From Sporomusa termitida (GTDB lineage Bacteria > Bacillota > Negativicutes > Sporomusales > Sporomusaceae): 64,000 nucleotides of DNA. Under the pieces are notes generated by a model. The model searched no databases. It saw only the letters and a program-made list of their open reading frames with translations, and was not told the origin of the DNA. The stretch spans positions 806,001 through 870,000 of the forward strand of contig NZ_CP036259.1 in the NCBI RefSeq assembly GCF_007641255.1, in the 5' to 3' direction. Positions 36,108 through 45,021 of this stretch are shown one piece after another (position 1 is the stretch's first letter; each line of letters starts with the position of its first letter). The position numbers and the translations under genes are program-made.

Positions 36108-36150
36108 AACAAATCCTGTACCATAGTACAGGATTTGTTTTCTATTTTTG
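36108..36150 (+). terminator. Intrinsic terminator after CGNR gene
   Basis: Perfect 14-bp stem AACAAATCCTGTAC / GTACAGGATTTGTT with a 4-nt loop, followed by TTCTATTTTT. Confidence 0.9.
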
Positions 36151-36220
36151 AGGATGAAAAACAAAGGGAATATTGTAAACAGCGGCTGGATATTGTTTAC
36201 TTTGATAGGTCAATGATTAA

Positions 36221-37393
36221 TTAAACAACGTTTATTATTATATTCTTCGCAGCCTGGGTATATTGTATGACCTTATGAGCAATTTCCGGATAGGAATGGG
36301 AAAATCGTTGAAAAGCAATACCCGATAATATTAATAAATCTGTGGAATCAACAGCAGCAATGTCCTCAGTGTGGAAATTATGCTCAGTTAACCCATTGGT
36401 GCCAATGTGATGCCCAGGTGAACTGTATTCTTTTACAGGATGTAATAAGGTTAGCGACTTTACCCTGCCTGCAATTAATATATTATAAGTATAGCTAACA
36501 TCACCCTGGATAGTAATTAAATTGCCTGGATCGCACTGGACGTAACTTCCGCAATTGTGTATGAATTTTTTTGCTTCTGTTACGGATAGTCTGCTTAGCA
36601 AACCTATTATCTCAGTTGGCGTTCCAGCCAAACGTTCAGATAGTATATTCCATAGTTTTTCTTCGGTAACGGTTTGGCTATTGATGAAGTTTGAATGGTG
36701 GGTGAATTTGTTATGAAACCATTCTACAGACCGGGTATCCACGCCTTCTCTTTTACGTGCTATGCGAAAAAGGGGGGAACGTATTATGCGCAAATGCTGA
36801 AGGTCATTGATAAGCAGAACAAGGGGCGTCTGTAGCCCATAACCTGGAAGAAAGAAGTTTTTGCCGTAACGGTGGATACCAAGTTTCTCATAAAGCCGTA
36901 TTAAGTGCAAATTGCACAGACCGAACATAAAGTTTACGTTATTACTGCAGCAAAGCTCGTAGCATTTTGCTAACAGTTGGTAAAAGGCCCGCGAACTTCT
37001 GTATGCAGGAGCAACCATTATTTTAGTAATAAGGGCATATTGCTGTTTGTCACTATAACCTGGACAATCTTGGAATTCGCTTAGAGATAAAAAGGCTGCT
37101 TCTTCTAGCGGAAAATCGTCAATAGTGCCAATATTGATCCGCGCAGTTGCAATCAGTTTGGAACCAATTTTGGCAGATAGCAGTATGCCCCATTCATCCA
37201 GATTGTCAGATAATATTTTATTTTTCTTATCTGCTATATCAATTTGCTTGAACATTTCTTCTACATAAATCTGGTAGCGAAAATTATATATTTCCTTTTT
37301 TTCTGCTGCTGTAATGGCATTGTTAACAGTGATTGATTCTTCAAAATTTTGTTCTGTTACGTAAGATTTTGTTTGTGGGCAGTCTTTTGTCAT
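36221..37393 (-). CDS. FeeM-like N-acyltransferase fused to a cyclic-nucleotide-binding-like domain (copy 2)
   Basis: 390 aa, same architecture as the protein at 19578. Acyltransferase half: EIYNFRYQIYVEEMFKQ, SDNLDEWGILLSAKIG, TKIMVAPAYRSSRAFYQLL, LYEKLGIHRYG and a PLVLLINDLQHLRIIRSPLFRIARK segment nearly matching copy 1. C-terminal barrel: ITIQGDVSYTYNILIAGRVKSL and GHHIGTNGLTEHNFHTED; again the usual cNMP phosphate-binding Glu and Arg are missing. The role is likely acylation of an amino compound using fatty acyl carrier protein, with the barrel as a regulatory or binding module. Upstream is kinase copy 2; no radical SAM gene follows here. Confidence 0.8.
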   Translation of the reverse strand: MTKDCPQTKSYVTEQNFEESITVNNAITAAEKKEIYNFRYQIYVEEMFKQIDIADKKNKILSDNLDEWGILLSAKIGSKLIATARINIGTIDDFPLEEAAFLSLSEFQDCPGYSDKQQYALITKIMVAPAYRSSRAFYQLLAKCYELCCSNNVNFMFGLCNLHLIRLYEKLGIHRYGKNFFLPGYGLQTPLVLLINDLQHLRIIRSPLFRIARKREGVDTRSVEWFHNKFTHHSNFINSQTVTEEKLWNILSERLAGTPTEIIGLLSRLSVTEAKKFIHNCGSYVQCDPGNLITIQGDVSYTYNILIAGRVKSLTLLHPVKEYSSPGHHIGTNGLTEHNFHTEDIAAVDSTDLLILSGIAFQRFSHSYPEIAHKVIQYTQAAKNIIINVV

Positions 37394-37548
37394 GATGATC
37401 TCTCCTCGTTTTTAAGATTTTAGACTTATAGATAGATCTTTATGTATTCACAGCTAACACCCCCCCGCACAGTGAAGAATACGGAGGCGATGAACATATT
37501 CCCTATAAAAATTGTAAGAAGCTGACGAAAAAAGTATAATTTTAGGCA

Positions 37549-37593
37549 TAAAAAAACCTTTTTCAGAGAGTAGGTTACTTCTGAAAAAGGTTT
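37549..37593 (-). terminator. Intrinsic terminator after kinase copy 2
   Basis: AAACCTTTTTCAGA / TCTGAAAAAGGTTT perfect 14-bp stem, with a T-run on the minus strand. Confidence 0.88.
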
Positions 37594-37610
37594 AAAGTTA
37601 ATTTGCTTTT

Positions 37611-39278
37611 TTATGCGGCAGGAGGATTGAAGTAGACTAAAAAAGTAGTCCCTTCAGAACTGGTATGGATTTTAATAGTAGCATTATGTCTGTGCGCTAT
37701 CTGGTAACAGATGGGGATGCCTAGACCCGTACCGGTATTTTTAGTAGTAATAAAAGGGGTGCCTAAGTTTTCTAGTATAGGAGCGGGAATACCCGGCCCC
37801 TGGTCACTGACAGATAAGACCGCTTTGCCAGCCTCAAAGGCAGTTTTTATAACCAGGCGGCCTCCTGCTGGCATGGCTTCAATACCATTACGCACTAAAT
37901 TTAACAACAACTGGCGAATTTCGTTTTCGTCTAAAAGGAGTTCGGGGATAGTATTAAGGTCAAGGGTTACAGATACAGCTGCCGCAGTGGCATCGGCCTG
38001 AAGCAAGGGATATAACGCTTCAATGATAGTATTTAAGGAGCACATCCCAAAGTTGGAAAACTTTTCCCGTGATAAAGACAGGTATTCACTAATAATCGCA
38101 TTAGCCCGGTCAATTTCCTCAATCATTAACTCGAACTTCTGTTTATCGGTTTGGTATTTATCTTTTCTGCCCATAAGCTGTAAATAACCACGCACTGTGG
38201 TCATGGGATTGCGGATTTCATGAGCGACTGTTGCAGCCATACTTCCTACCATAGTCATTCGATCCAGCATTGAGGTTATTTTTTCTAAATCCTTCCGGGG
38301 GGTAACATCCCGGATAATACCTTGCAAAGCAGTAAAATTACCATATTTATCATAGATCGGCGTACACTTCTGCTCAATCCATAGGGTTGTTTTATCTTTT
38401 CGCACCAGCCGTAATGTTAGCGGTGATTCAATTGATCGGGGGAAGTCACGGATAAAATCTTCGGCTAAGCGACGGTCATCGGCATGCAGCAAATCCAAAA
38501 CTAGATTATTATTTTTGTAAAATTCTTCAGGTGCATAACCAGTGAGCAAATGAACAGTCGGATTGATATACTGGAGTTTGGCTGTAGGGTGGATTTGATA
38601 GAAATAGATTGTATCGGCAGCGTTTTCCGCAAGCAAACGATACTGCGTTTCTTTATTTACTAAATCAGTTCTTGTATTCTCCAAATAGACCATTAATGTA
38701 CCTATCGCTATAAATAGGCGGAATATGCCGCCGAGGGCGTGCGCCCAGGGCAGGAACCATGTGCCACTAAGCGAAATAGGGGCAACCAGATTGAGGAGAC
38801 TCCAGGCAATGTAGGAATAACCCGTAATCAGATGACCAGTGCCTTTTAGTTGGAAATTATGGATGAAGATTAAGCCAATCCATATACAGACGAAGCACCC
38901 AAAATAGATTGAAGGCATTAATTTATAAATTAGCGGCAAGCTCAGACTGTTCATTGTTAAACTTATGACAGCGATGGTAGCAGTTCCATATAGCCACCAT
39001 TTGTTAAAGGGCTTGTTGGTATAAAGGTAAGTGGCCCACACAAACAGGAACATACTGATTATAATCATCATTTGATATGCAGTCATACCTAAGGCTGACT
39101 GTTTCCAAGGCAGTAACCCTAGATCAAATACCATATAGCGCGCTAGCAGGATAAGCCAGCCGGCAGCCCATATGCCCATATAATGCTGGCCATACAGTGC
39201 ATACAGATATAAATAAATAAGAACTATGGAAGCCGTGCCAATTGATGAGCCAATTACTGCTAACTGAACATAATCCAT
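37611..39278 (-). CDS. PAS-domain sensor histidine kinase with polytopic membrane domain (copy 2)
   Basis: 555 aa. Seven hydrophobic segments (about 5-205), PAS domain (about 215-335), HisKA with His353 in VAHEIRNPMTTVRGYLQ, and HATPase_c with NLVRNGIEAMP, DQGPGIP and GTGLGIP. The cytoplasmic half is nearly the same as in the kinase at 43011, with the membrane part more diverged, showing a fairly recent duplication. No response regulator nearby, so it is an orphan kinase that may feed the sporulation phosphorelay or another shared regulator. AGGAG precedes ATG 39278. Confidence 0.9.
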   Translation of the reverse strand: MDYVQLAVIGSSIGTASIVLIYLYLYALYGQHYMGIWAAGWLILLARYMVFDLGLLPWKQSALGMTAYQMMIIISMFLFVWATYLYTNKPFNKWWLYGTATIAVISLTMNSLSLPLIYKLMPSIYFGCFVCIWIGLIFIHNFQLKGTGHLITGYSYIAWSLLNLVAPISLSGTWFLPWAHALGGIFRLFIAIGTLMVYLENTRTDLVNKETQYRLLAENAADTIYFYQIHPTAKLQYINPTVHLLTGYAPEEFYKNNNLVLDLLHADDRRLAEDFIRDFPRSIESPLTLRLVRKDKTTLWIEQKCTPIYDKYGNFTALQGIIRDVTPRKDLEKITSMLDRMTMVGSMAATVAHEIRNPMTTVRGYLQLMGRKDKYQTDKQKFELMIEEIDRANAIISEYLSLSREKFSNFGMCSLNTIIEALYPLLQADATAAAVSVTLDLNTIPELLLDENEIRQLLLNLVRNGIEAMPAGGRLVIKTAFEAGKAVLSVSDQGPGIPAPILENLGTPFITTKNTGTGLGIPICYQIAHRHNATIKIHTSSEGTTFLVYFNPPAA

Positions 39279-39351
39279 GACTGCTCCTAATTACCAATTT
39301 TAAAATCAAAACTAGCTCCTGTAATTTGATGTGTATCCGCAATTACAGCTT

Positions 39352-39377
39352 AAGAAAAAAACCATCTAATTAGATGG
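39352..39377 (-). terminator. Hairpin with T-run upstream of kinase copy 2
   Basis: On the minus strand the palindrome CCATCTAATTAGATGG is followed by TTTTTTT. It may end transcripts from the gene at 39645 or attenuate the kinase transcript. Confidence 0.6.
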
Positions 39378-39644
39378 CCGTTGCTAATATTCGCAAATTA
39401 GTTAAATGACTGCATAAAAATATGAATATTTCATGGTACTCTATGCAATTAATTATATAGAATTAAAAATATGCACGTCAATGTCTAATTTTGTCGTTAA
39501 TTAAGACCTGTGTAGCAGATCATGTTAATAAATCTCTGTCACAGTCCGCAGAGGCCATAGTTAATTACTATGGCCTCTGCCGTTTACCGGTGGTGGTGTC
39601 TGCTGGCCCCCTGGGTTTACGCTGGCGGCCAGATCAGCTTACCG
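39378..39644. other. Intergenic region with a GC-rich hairpin
   Basis: AT-rich, no gene seen. A perfect 14-bp stem GCAGAGGCCATAGT / ACTATGGCCTCTGC (39548-39580, TAATT loop) lies after the stop of the exported protein gene and probably ends it, though no T-run follows. Confidence 0.55.
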
Positions 39645-40577
39645 TTAAATATGGCCTGTATTGATTTGCACACGCAATTGCAAAACCTCGGTAAAGAATT
39701 CGACCGGCACCAAGGTTTTTCCCCGGACGATTTCCGGCGGGTAGGCCAATTCAAGCTCTGTTTCTTGATTTTTATATAAAGTGCTGCCAATGGCCAGCGT
39801 CGCTACGGTTTGGTTGTTAGCCTGGAGCTCAATGCTGGCATCCTCATCAGACCAGATAACCCTATAGCCGAGGTGTTCGGCAACAATCCGCAGCGGCAGC
39901 ATGACAGTATGTTCGTCAGTACGGATGATATTATCACTGTGTAAAGGCAGCTCCTGGCCCTGTATCACAATGACACCGGCCAGGGGGTGAACCCGGATAT
40001 CATACCCGGGTTGCAGCGCCACCACCTTGGTTGCTCCGGCCTGCCCCGGCATACTCATTGTCATAACATCATACCATACCAGCAGTTCAGAGCCTTTCTT
40101 TATATCGGCAATTGCGCCAAATACGTCAGGCCGGATAGTAATAAGCTGATCCCGATTGCTGGAAAGCACCCGTACACTACCGTCAGTGCCTGCTTCCACG
40201 CCGGCAACCTGCAGATACTTGCCGCTGCTGCTGTCACCGGTAATCAAGGCCAGGGCGTAGCCCTGGGGCGGCAGGCTTTTCATCAGCCGGGGCCCATAGT
40301 AGGCAGTAATCTTGTCGCCTTCCTTTAGTTCGGAAAACTGAATTTTTCCACCATCCACTCCAGCCCGGATATGTGTGTCAGGCTGAATATGAAGGACAAT
40401 CTCTTCCAGAGAGCCTTTACCGGCAATTGTAACGCTGTTTTCACCGATTGCGGTAATTTCCCCTGCGGTTATCAATACGTTGCGCTCGGGTTGAGGCAAG
40501 GCCGGCGCGGCAGTGCCAGGCGCTGCCTGTACGATTAGGGTTATGCTCATTAATAGGGCGATCAATAAATTTTTCAT
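39645..40577 (-). CDS. Exported protein with copper-amine-oxidase N-terminal (stalk) domain
   Basis: 310 aa. Signal peptide (MKNLLIALLMSITLIVQAAP), a beta-rich middle of unknown type with repeated GDKITAYY / GSELLVWYD elements (OB-like), and a C-terminal stalk-type domain (MLPLRIVAEHLGYRVIWSDEDASIELQ). This domain is common in cell-envelope proteins of spore-forming Firmicutes and does not imply copper chemistry. AAAGGAGG 5 bases before ATG 40577. Confidence 0.8.
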   Translation of the reverse strand: MKNLLIALLMSITLIVQAAPGTAAPALPQPERNVLITAGEITAIGENSVTIAGKGSLEEIVLHIQPDTHIRAGVDGGKIQFSELKEGDKITAYYGPRLMKSLPPQGYALALITGDSSSGKYLQVAGVEAGTDGSVRVLSSNRDQLITIRPDVFGAIADIKKGSELLVWYDVMTMSMPGQAGATKVVALQPGYDIRVHPLAGVIVIQGQELPLHSDNIIRTDEHTVMLPLRIVAEHLGYRVIWSDEDASIELQANNQTVATLAIGSTLYKNQETELELAYPPEIVRGKTLVPVEFFTEVLQLRVQINTGHI

Positions 40578-40598
40578 AGTTCCTCCTTTAGTCGTATC

Positions 40599-40762
40599 TA
40601 GTAGTCCGCCAAGTCTAAAGCTATAGGCTGAATTGCGCGAGATTTTTCGCCCAGCAAGGCGAAGGAGCCCTGCATATCGGACATATGTGAGGCGACGACA
40701 ACGAAGCTGGACGGGAAATCTCGCGCCAAGAACACTGTAGATTTGGGCTTGGTGGACTACTA
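40599..40762. ncRNA. Structured intergenic element, copy A
   Basis: 164-nt element bounded by a long inverted repeat (TAGTAGTCCGCCAAG with CTTGGTGGACTACTA). Inside, GCGCGAGATTT pairs with AAATCTCGCGC and CCCAGC with GCTGGA. At the centre a small CATAT-CGGAC-ATATG hairpin is flanked by CAAGGCGAAGG and GACGACAACGAAG. Copy B at 44829 keeps the loop and flanks but has different, still-pairing stems. It lies between divergent genes. Strand, and whether it is RNA or a mobile repeat, are unknown. Confidence 0.6.
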
Positions 40763-40904
40763 ATATAATTAACGCTGGTTCCGCAGAAAAGTAACTCTTA
40801 TTTCCGGTTTTGCAGGAGTTTTTTTGTTGGTTTTGAAATATTAGAATAGCCGAGAGTTAACTGTTTTGCCAGTTGATAATATAATACGAAAGGCAGTATG
40901 CACA

Positions 40905-41735
40905 ATGAAAAAACACATGAATTTATTTTTTCCCCAATGGCAAGGCGGCGGACAAGATCTGTCAACCTATGAGGGGGCCCTGGAATTAAAGCATAATTAT
41001 TGCCAAGGGGTCAAGCTTGCAGAAGTGGCAGTCAGCACCGCAGCGGTTAGTGCAGCCAGGCATAACATTGTCGGATATGCCGAGATTTTTCGGCAGCTTG
41101 CACAGGCAAAAGATCTGATCAGGCAAACCCAGCCGGAAACAATATTTACGGTCGGCGGGGGGTGTGATGCTGATGTCGCACCAATTGCGTATTTAAATGA
41201 CAGGCTGAAGGGCGACCTGACAGTCTTATGGTTTGACGCGCATGGCGATATGAATACACCGGCGTCCTCTGCCAGCAGGTACTTTTATGGAATGCCTTTA
41301 CGGGCTCTGCTGGGGGAGGGGGAAGGCGAAATTGTAAAATTGACGCAGCCCCATTTACTGCCGGCGCAACTTATTATGCTGGGGGTTCGGGATTTAGATG
41401 CCGCCGAAAAAGAATATATTGCTGACCAGAATATCCGTGTGTTTGACGTAACAGCTATTGAGCAAAAGGCGGATTCGGTAATTGAAGCAGTTAAAATGAA
41501 GGGGTCTGCTAATATTTATATTCACATTGATCTGGATGTACTTGATTTTGTTGAATTCCCCCATGTTCCCGTGCCGGCGCCGGCAGGGATGAGGATTAAT
41601 ACGTTTAAAGAACTCTTAAAGAAGCTTGATCAAGAATTCAAACTGGTCGGTTTGGGTCTTTTTGAATACCAGAATTCCGGAATCGGTCGAATTGACTTGT
41701 TGGCGGACATTATTGAAATAGGGGTTAGATTATAG
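40905..41735 (+). CDS. Arginase/agmatinase-family protein with altered metal site
   Basis: 276 aa ureohydrolase fold. Metal motifs: DAHGDMN is intact, HIDLDVLD matches the SxDxDxxDP site, but the first motif reads GGGCDADVAP where catalytic members have GGDHS, so one manganese-ligand His is missing. Similar divergence is seen in arginase-like proteins of unknown activity. The start is ATG 40905, with AAAGG about 12 bases upstream. It stands alone, preceded by structured element A, before a MarR/GNAT pair. Confidence 0.82.
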   Translation: MKKHMNLFFPQWQGGGQDLSTYEGALELKHNYCQGVKLAEVAVSTAAVSAARHNIVGYAEIFRQLAQAKDLIRQTQPETIFTVGGGCDADVAPIAYLNDRLKGDLTVLWFDAHGDMNTPASSASRYFYGMPLRALLGEGEGEIVKLTQPHLLPAQLIMLGVRDLDAAEKEYIADQNIRVFDVTAIEQKADSVIEAVKMKGSANIYIHIDLDVLDFVEFPHVPVPAPAGMRINTFKELLKKLDQEFKLVGLGLFEYQNSGIGRIDLLADIIEIGVRL

Positions 41736-41898
41736 ACGGCGAACCGGACAGGGACGTGGTATTATTTTGCTGTGCTTTTCTGCGCCGGGTAGAGCGGGCC
41801 TGCTATTGCCGACAGAAGATTCAATACAGTGGGGAACGGGCACGATACTATGCTAAATGCAAAACAATATCTTTCCCTTTAGGTGGGGAATATTTATT

Positions 41899-41964
41899 GC
41901 CAACTAGTTGACATTTCAACTAGTTGGCGATAAAATTTAAGTAGTTGAAATATCAACTACTTAA
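41899..41964 (+). promoter_or_regulatory. Sigma-A promoter with two palindromic MarR operators
   Basis: TTGACA (41908-41913), 17 nt, TAAAAT (41931-41936). Operator 1, GCCAACTAGTTG / CAACTAGTTGGC (41899-41928), covers the -35; operator 2, TTAAGTAGTTGA / TCAACTACTTAA (41937-41964), covers the start site and reaches the ribosome binding site. Both contain a TAGTTGA half-site core. Confidence 0.88.
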
Positions 41965-41977
41965 ATGGAGGTTTTAC

Positions 41978-42442
41978 ATGCCTAATTTAACAAATGAGAT
42001 TTTGCGGGAGGTGGGCATGCTGTCCCGCTGTATTCAGTCGATTAGCGACATTAAATTTCGGGAGTTTAAGTTGCAGCGGGGACAGTTTATTTTTTTTACC
42101 CGCATTTGCGAAAACCCGGGTATTAATCTAATTGATCTTTCCAATATTCTCAAGGTGGATAAGGCAACAACAACTAAGGCCATACAGAAGCTGCTGGCCG
42201 AAGATTATGTATGGCGGACACGGGATAGCATGGACAAGCGGATGTGGCATTTGTTTCCTTCCTTAAAGGCGCAAAAAATTTATTCCTATCTCATTCAGGA
42301 AGAGAACCGGAATATTGAAATTTGTTTGCAAGGCTTTACTCAGGCAGAAAGAGACCTTGTTCATCGCCTGCTAAAAAAAATGCGTGAAAACATTGAATTA
42401 GATTGGAAAGCGTTAAAGTCATACAATGAAGATTATGATTAA
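41978..42442 (+). CDS. MarR-family transcriptional regulator
   Basis: 154 aa winged helix. Recognition helix region NLIDLSNILKVDKATTTKAIQKLLAEDYV and wing RDSMDKRMWHLFPSLKAQKIY. ATG 41978 has GGAGG 6 bases upstream. Two perfect palindromes over its promoter indicate tight autorepression. The GNAT gene 28 nt downstream is in the same unit, so the ligand may be a compound the acetyltransferase modifies. Confidence 0.9.
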   Translation: MPNLTNEILREVGMLSRCIQSISDIKFREFKLQRGQFIFFTRICENPGINLIDLSNILKVDKATTTKAIQKLLAEDYVWRTRDSMDKRMWHLFPSLKAQKIYSYLIQEENRNIEICLQGFTQAERDLVHRLLKKMRENIELDWKALKSYNEDYD

Positions 42443-42470
42443 TAGGATTTAACAAAGGAGGCATAATCCC

Positions 42471-42959
42471 TTGCCAAACATTATCATTCGCAGGTTTTCC
42501 CCGGAATATGAAGATGAAGTCGTTAAGTTAATCCTCCATATACAGCAAAATGAATTCAATATTCCTATCGGGAAAGAAGATCAGCCGGATTTAAGCGATA
42601 TTCCCCATTTTTATCAGTCAGGCTGCGGCAATTTCTGGCTGGCCAGTTGTGGTACCGAGATTGTAGGCACGATTGCCCTGATCGATATTGGCAATCAGCA
42701 GGGGGCCCTAAGGAAAATGTTCGTGAAAACCGCTTATCGAGGCAAAATGTATAATACAGCGACACTGTTGCTCGGCGAATTACTGGCCTGGGCCCAGGAA
42801 AAGGAGCTGCGTGAAATTTACCTGGGTACAACGGCGAAATTTTTAGCGGCCCACCGGTTTTATGAAAAAAACCGCTTCGTGCAAATACCCCGGGAGCTAT
42901 TGCCCAGCCGGTTTCCGGTTATGAAGGTGGACACAAGGTTTTATAAGTTTGTTGTGTAA
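42471..42959 (+). CDS. GNAT family N-acetyltransferase
   Basis: 162 aa. Acetyl-CoA-binding region: VGTIALIDIGNQQGALRKMFVKTAYRGKMYNTATLLLGELL, here RGKMYN instead of the usual RGxGxG/A. C-terminal AHRFYEKNRFVQI is typical. TTG start at 42471 with GGAGG upstream. Co-transcribed with the MarR regulator and probably repressed by it; MarR-linked acetyltransferases of this kind often detoxify a small molecule, but the substrate is unknown. Confidence 0.86.
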   Translation: MPNIIIRRFSPEYEDEVVKLILHIQQNEFNIPIGKEDQPDLSDIPHFYQSGCGNFWLASCGTEIVGTIALIDIGNQQGALRKMFVKTAYRGKMYNTATLLLGELLAWAQEKELREIYLGTTAKFLAAHRFYEKNRFVQIPRELLPSRFPVMKVDTRFYKFVV

Positions 42960-43010
42960 TAAAAAATGCAGCCTAAACCCTTGCAGAGTAATCTTAAAGC
43001 CAATTTTAGT

Positions 43011-44657
43011 TTATGCTGATGTGGTATTGAAGTAAACTAAAAAGATAGTTCCTTCAGCACTGGTATTAATCTTGATAAGAGCATTATGTCTATGGGCTAT
43101 CTGGTAGCATATAGGAATACCCAAACCGGCGCCGGTATTTTTGCTGGTAATAAAAGGGGTGCCTAATTTATCAAGTATGTAAGCAGGAATACCTAGTCCC
43201 TGGTCACAGACAGATAAAATAACCTGGCCAGTCGCGTGGGTGGTTTTAATAACCAGACTGCCTCCTGCCGGCATAGCCTCAATACTATTACGCACCAGGT
43301 TTAACAGCAACTGGTGAATTTCATTTTCATCTAAAAGGAGTTCGGGGATGATATTAAGGTCAAGGGCTACAGACACAGCTGCAGAAGTGGCATCGGCCTG
43401 AATCTGGGGTAATAACGCTTCAATGATCGCATTTAAGGAGCATAGCTCGAAGTTTGAAAATTTTGACCGTGATAGAGACAGGTATTCGTTAATAATGGAA
43501 TTGGCCTGGTCGATTTCCTCAAGCATTAGTTCAAACTTTTTTTTATCAGTCTGGTATGTTTCCTTGCCTCCCATAAGCTGTAAGTAACCACGCACGGTGG
43601 TCATAGGATTGCGGATTTCATGAGCGACCGTTGCGGCCATATTTCCTACCATCGTCATTCGATCCAGCGCTAAATCCTTCCGGGATGTGATATCCCGGAT
43701 AATACCCTGCAATGCGGCAATTTTACCATGACTAGTATAAATCGCTGTACATTTCTGCTCGATCCATAGGCTTATCTTATTTTTTCGCACCAGCCGTAAT
43801 GTTACTGTTGTCTCAATAGATTTGGGAAAATCACGGATAAAATTTTCGAGCAAGCGCCGATCATCAGCATGTATTAAGGCAAAGACCAGCCTGTTATTTT
43901 TGTAAAATTCTTCAGGCGTATAGCCAGTAAGCAGGTGAACCGCCGGATTAACATACTGGAGTTGGGCTGTAGGATAGATTTGATAGAAATAGATGGTATC
44001 GGCTGCGTTTTCCGCAAGCAACCGGTACTGCGTTTCCTTATTGATTAAATCCAGCCGGCTTTTTTCTAAAAATACTATTACCGTACTAATGGCAATTATC
44101 AGTCGCAGAATGCCGCTGATGATAGTTATGACGAGCGGAAAGGCTTGGATATAAAAAGGCATAGCTATAGTGAGGATGCTCCAGAGGGTGAAGGCGACAC
44201 CGGTTATGATTCGTCCCATTCCGGTTACCTCCACCTGCCGGAGGAAAACTGCGGCTATCCAGGCCAGCACTATACCGGCAAACCAGGTGGGCAGGATTAA
44301 GGTATAAGTAATCGGGGCCGATAATAAAAAGCATACCATACTCAATAAAGAGGCGCTGATCGCTCCATATAGCCAGAATCTGTTAAAGGGTCTGTCAATG
44401 AAGCGATAAGTGCCCCAGACAAAGGTCAGGCTACAGCCAATAAACAATAGCTGATATATTAAAAAAAATAATATAGACTGTTTCCAGTCGAATATCCCGG
44501 AGTCAAAAAAGATATTACGCATTAACAGCAGGAACCAGGCAAGCGCCCATAGGCCAATATGGCGTTCACGGTACATAAAATATAAATGTATATATACAAA
44601 TATCATAGACAATGTGCCGGCTATTGCACTAATTATCGTTATGTAAAAAAGATCCAT
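43011..44657 (-). CDS. PAS-domain sensor histidine kinase with polytopic membrane domain (copy 3)
   Basis: 548 aa. Same plan as the kinases at 20855 and 37611: seven hydrophobic segments, PAS with RLLAENAADTIYFYQI nearly identical to copy 2, HisKA with His346 in VAHEIRNPMTTVRGYLQ, and HATPase_c with NLVRNSIEAMP, DQGLGIP, GAGLGIP. The linker before HisKA is shorter than in copy 2. No acyltransferase partner or response regulator is adjacent, so this copy is a lone duplicate. AGGAG precedes ATG 44657. Confidence 0.9.
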   Translation of the reverse strand: MDLFYITIISAIAGTLSMIFVYIHLYFMYRERHIGLWALAWFLLLMRNIFFDSGIFDWKQSILFFLIYQLLFIGCSLTFVWGTYRFIDRPFNRFWLYGAISASLLSMVCFLLSAPITYTLILPTWFAGIVLAWIAAVFLRQVEVTGMGRIITGVAFTLWSILTIAMPFYIQAFPLVITIISGILRLIIAISTVIVFLEKSRLDLINKETQYRLLAENAADTIYFYQIYPTAQLQYVNPAVHLLTGYTPEEFYKNNRLVFALIHADDRRLLENFIRDFPKSIETTVTLRLVRKNKISLWIEQKCTAIYTSHGKIAALQGIIRDITSRKDLALDRMTMVGNMAATVAHEIRNPMTTVRGYLQLMGGKETYQTDKKKFELMLEEIDQANSIINEYLSLSRSKFSNFELCSLNAIIEALLPQIQADATSAAVSVALDLNIIPELLLDENEIHQLLLNLVRNSIEAMPAGGSLVIKTTHATGQVILSVCDQGLGIPAYILDKLGTPFITSKNTGAGLGIPICYQIAHRHNALIKINTSAEGTIFLVYFNTTSA

Positions 44658-44828
44658 AAATTCTCCTGATAATACAATTATTTACATTTTAATATACCAC
44701 AAAAGTATGAATTCTCCTTTTTTAATAAAGTATAACCTGATAAAATAGATAACATTGGGTATATTGCGGTATAATAAATATCTATCACACTTTGGTGCCG
44801 CCAATGCTTATTTGCGGCGCAAAACTGC

Positions 44829-44989
44829 TAGTAGCTTGTCAGCTCCTAAAACGGTAGAATAATGGCGAGGCTATTCTTCGCAAACCAAGGCGGAAGGGAG
44901 GCATACCGGACGTATGCTGACTGACGACAACGAAGGGTTGCGAAAAATAGACCGTCAGTATACACTGGATTTGGGCTGATAAGCTACAG
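44829..44989. ncRNA. Structured intergenic element, copy B
   Basis: 161-nt relative of the element at 40599. Outer arms TAGTAGCTTGTCAGC / GCTGATAAGCTACA; inner arms CTATTCTTCGCAAACC / GGGTTGCGAAAAATAG; central hairpin GCATAC-CGGAC-GTATGC. Conserved with copy A: CAAGGCG(G)AAGG, the CGGAC loop, GACGACAACGAAG, and GGATTTGGGCT near the end. It ends 32 nt before the methyltransferase start codon. No gene lies in the surrounding 44658-45021 region. Confidence 0.6.
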
Positions 44990-45021
44990 TGGCATCTGAT
45001 CAGACAAAGAGGTGAGAATTT

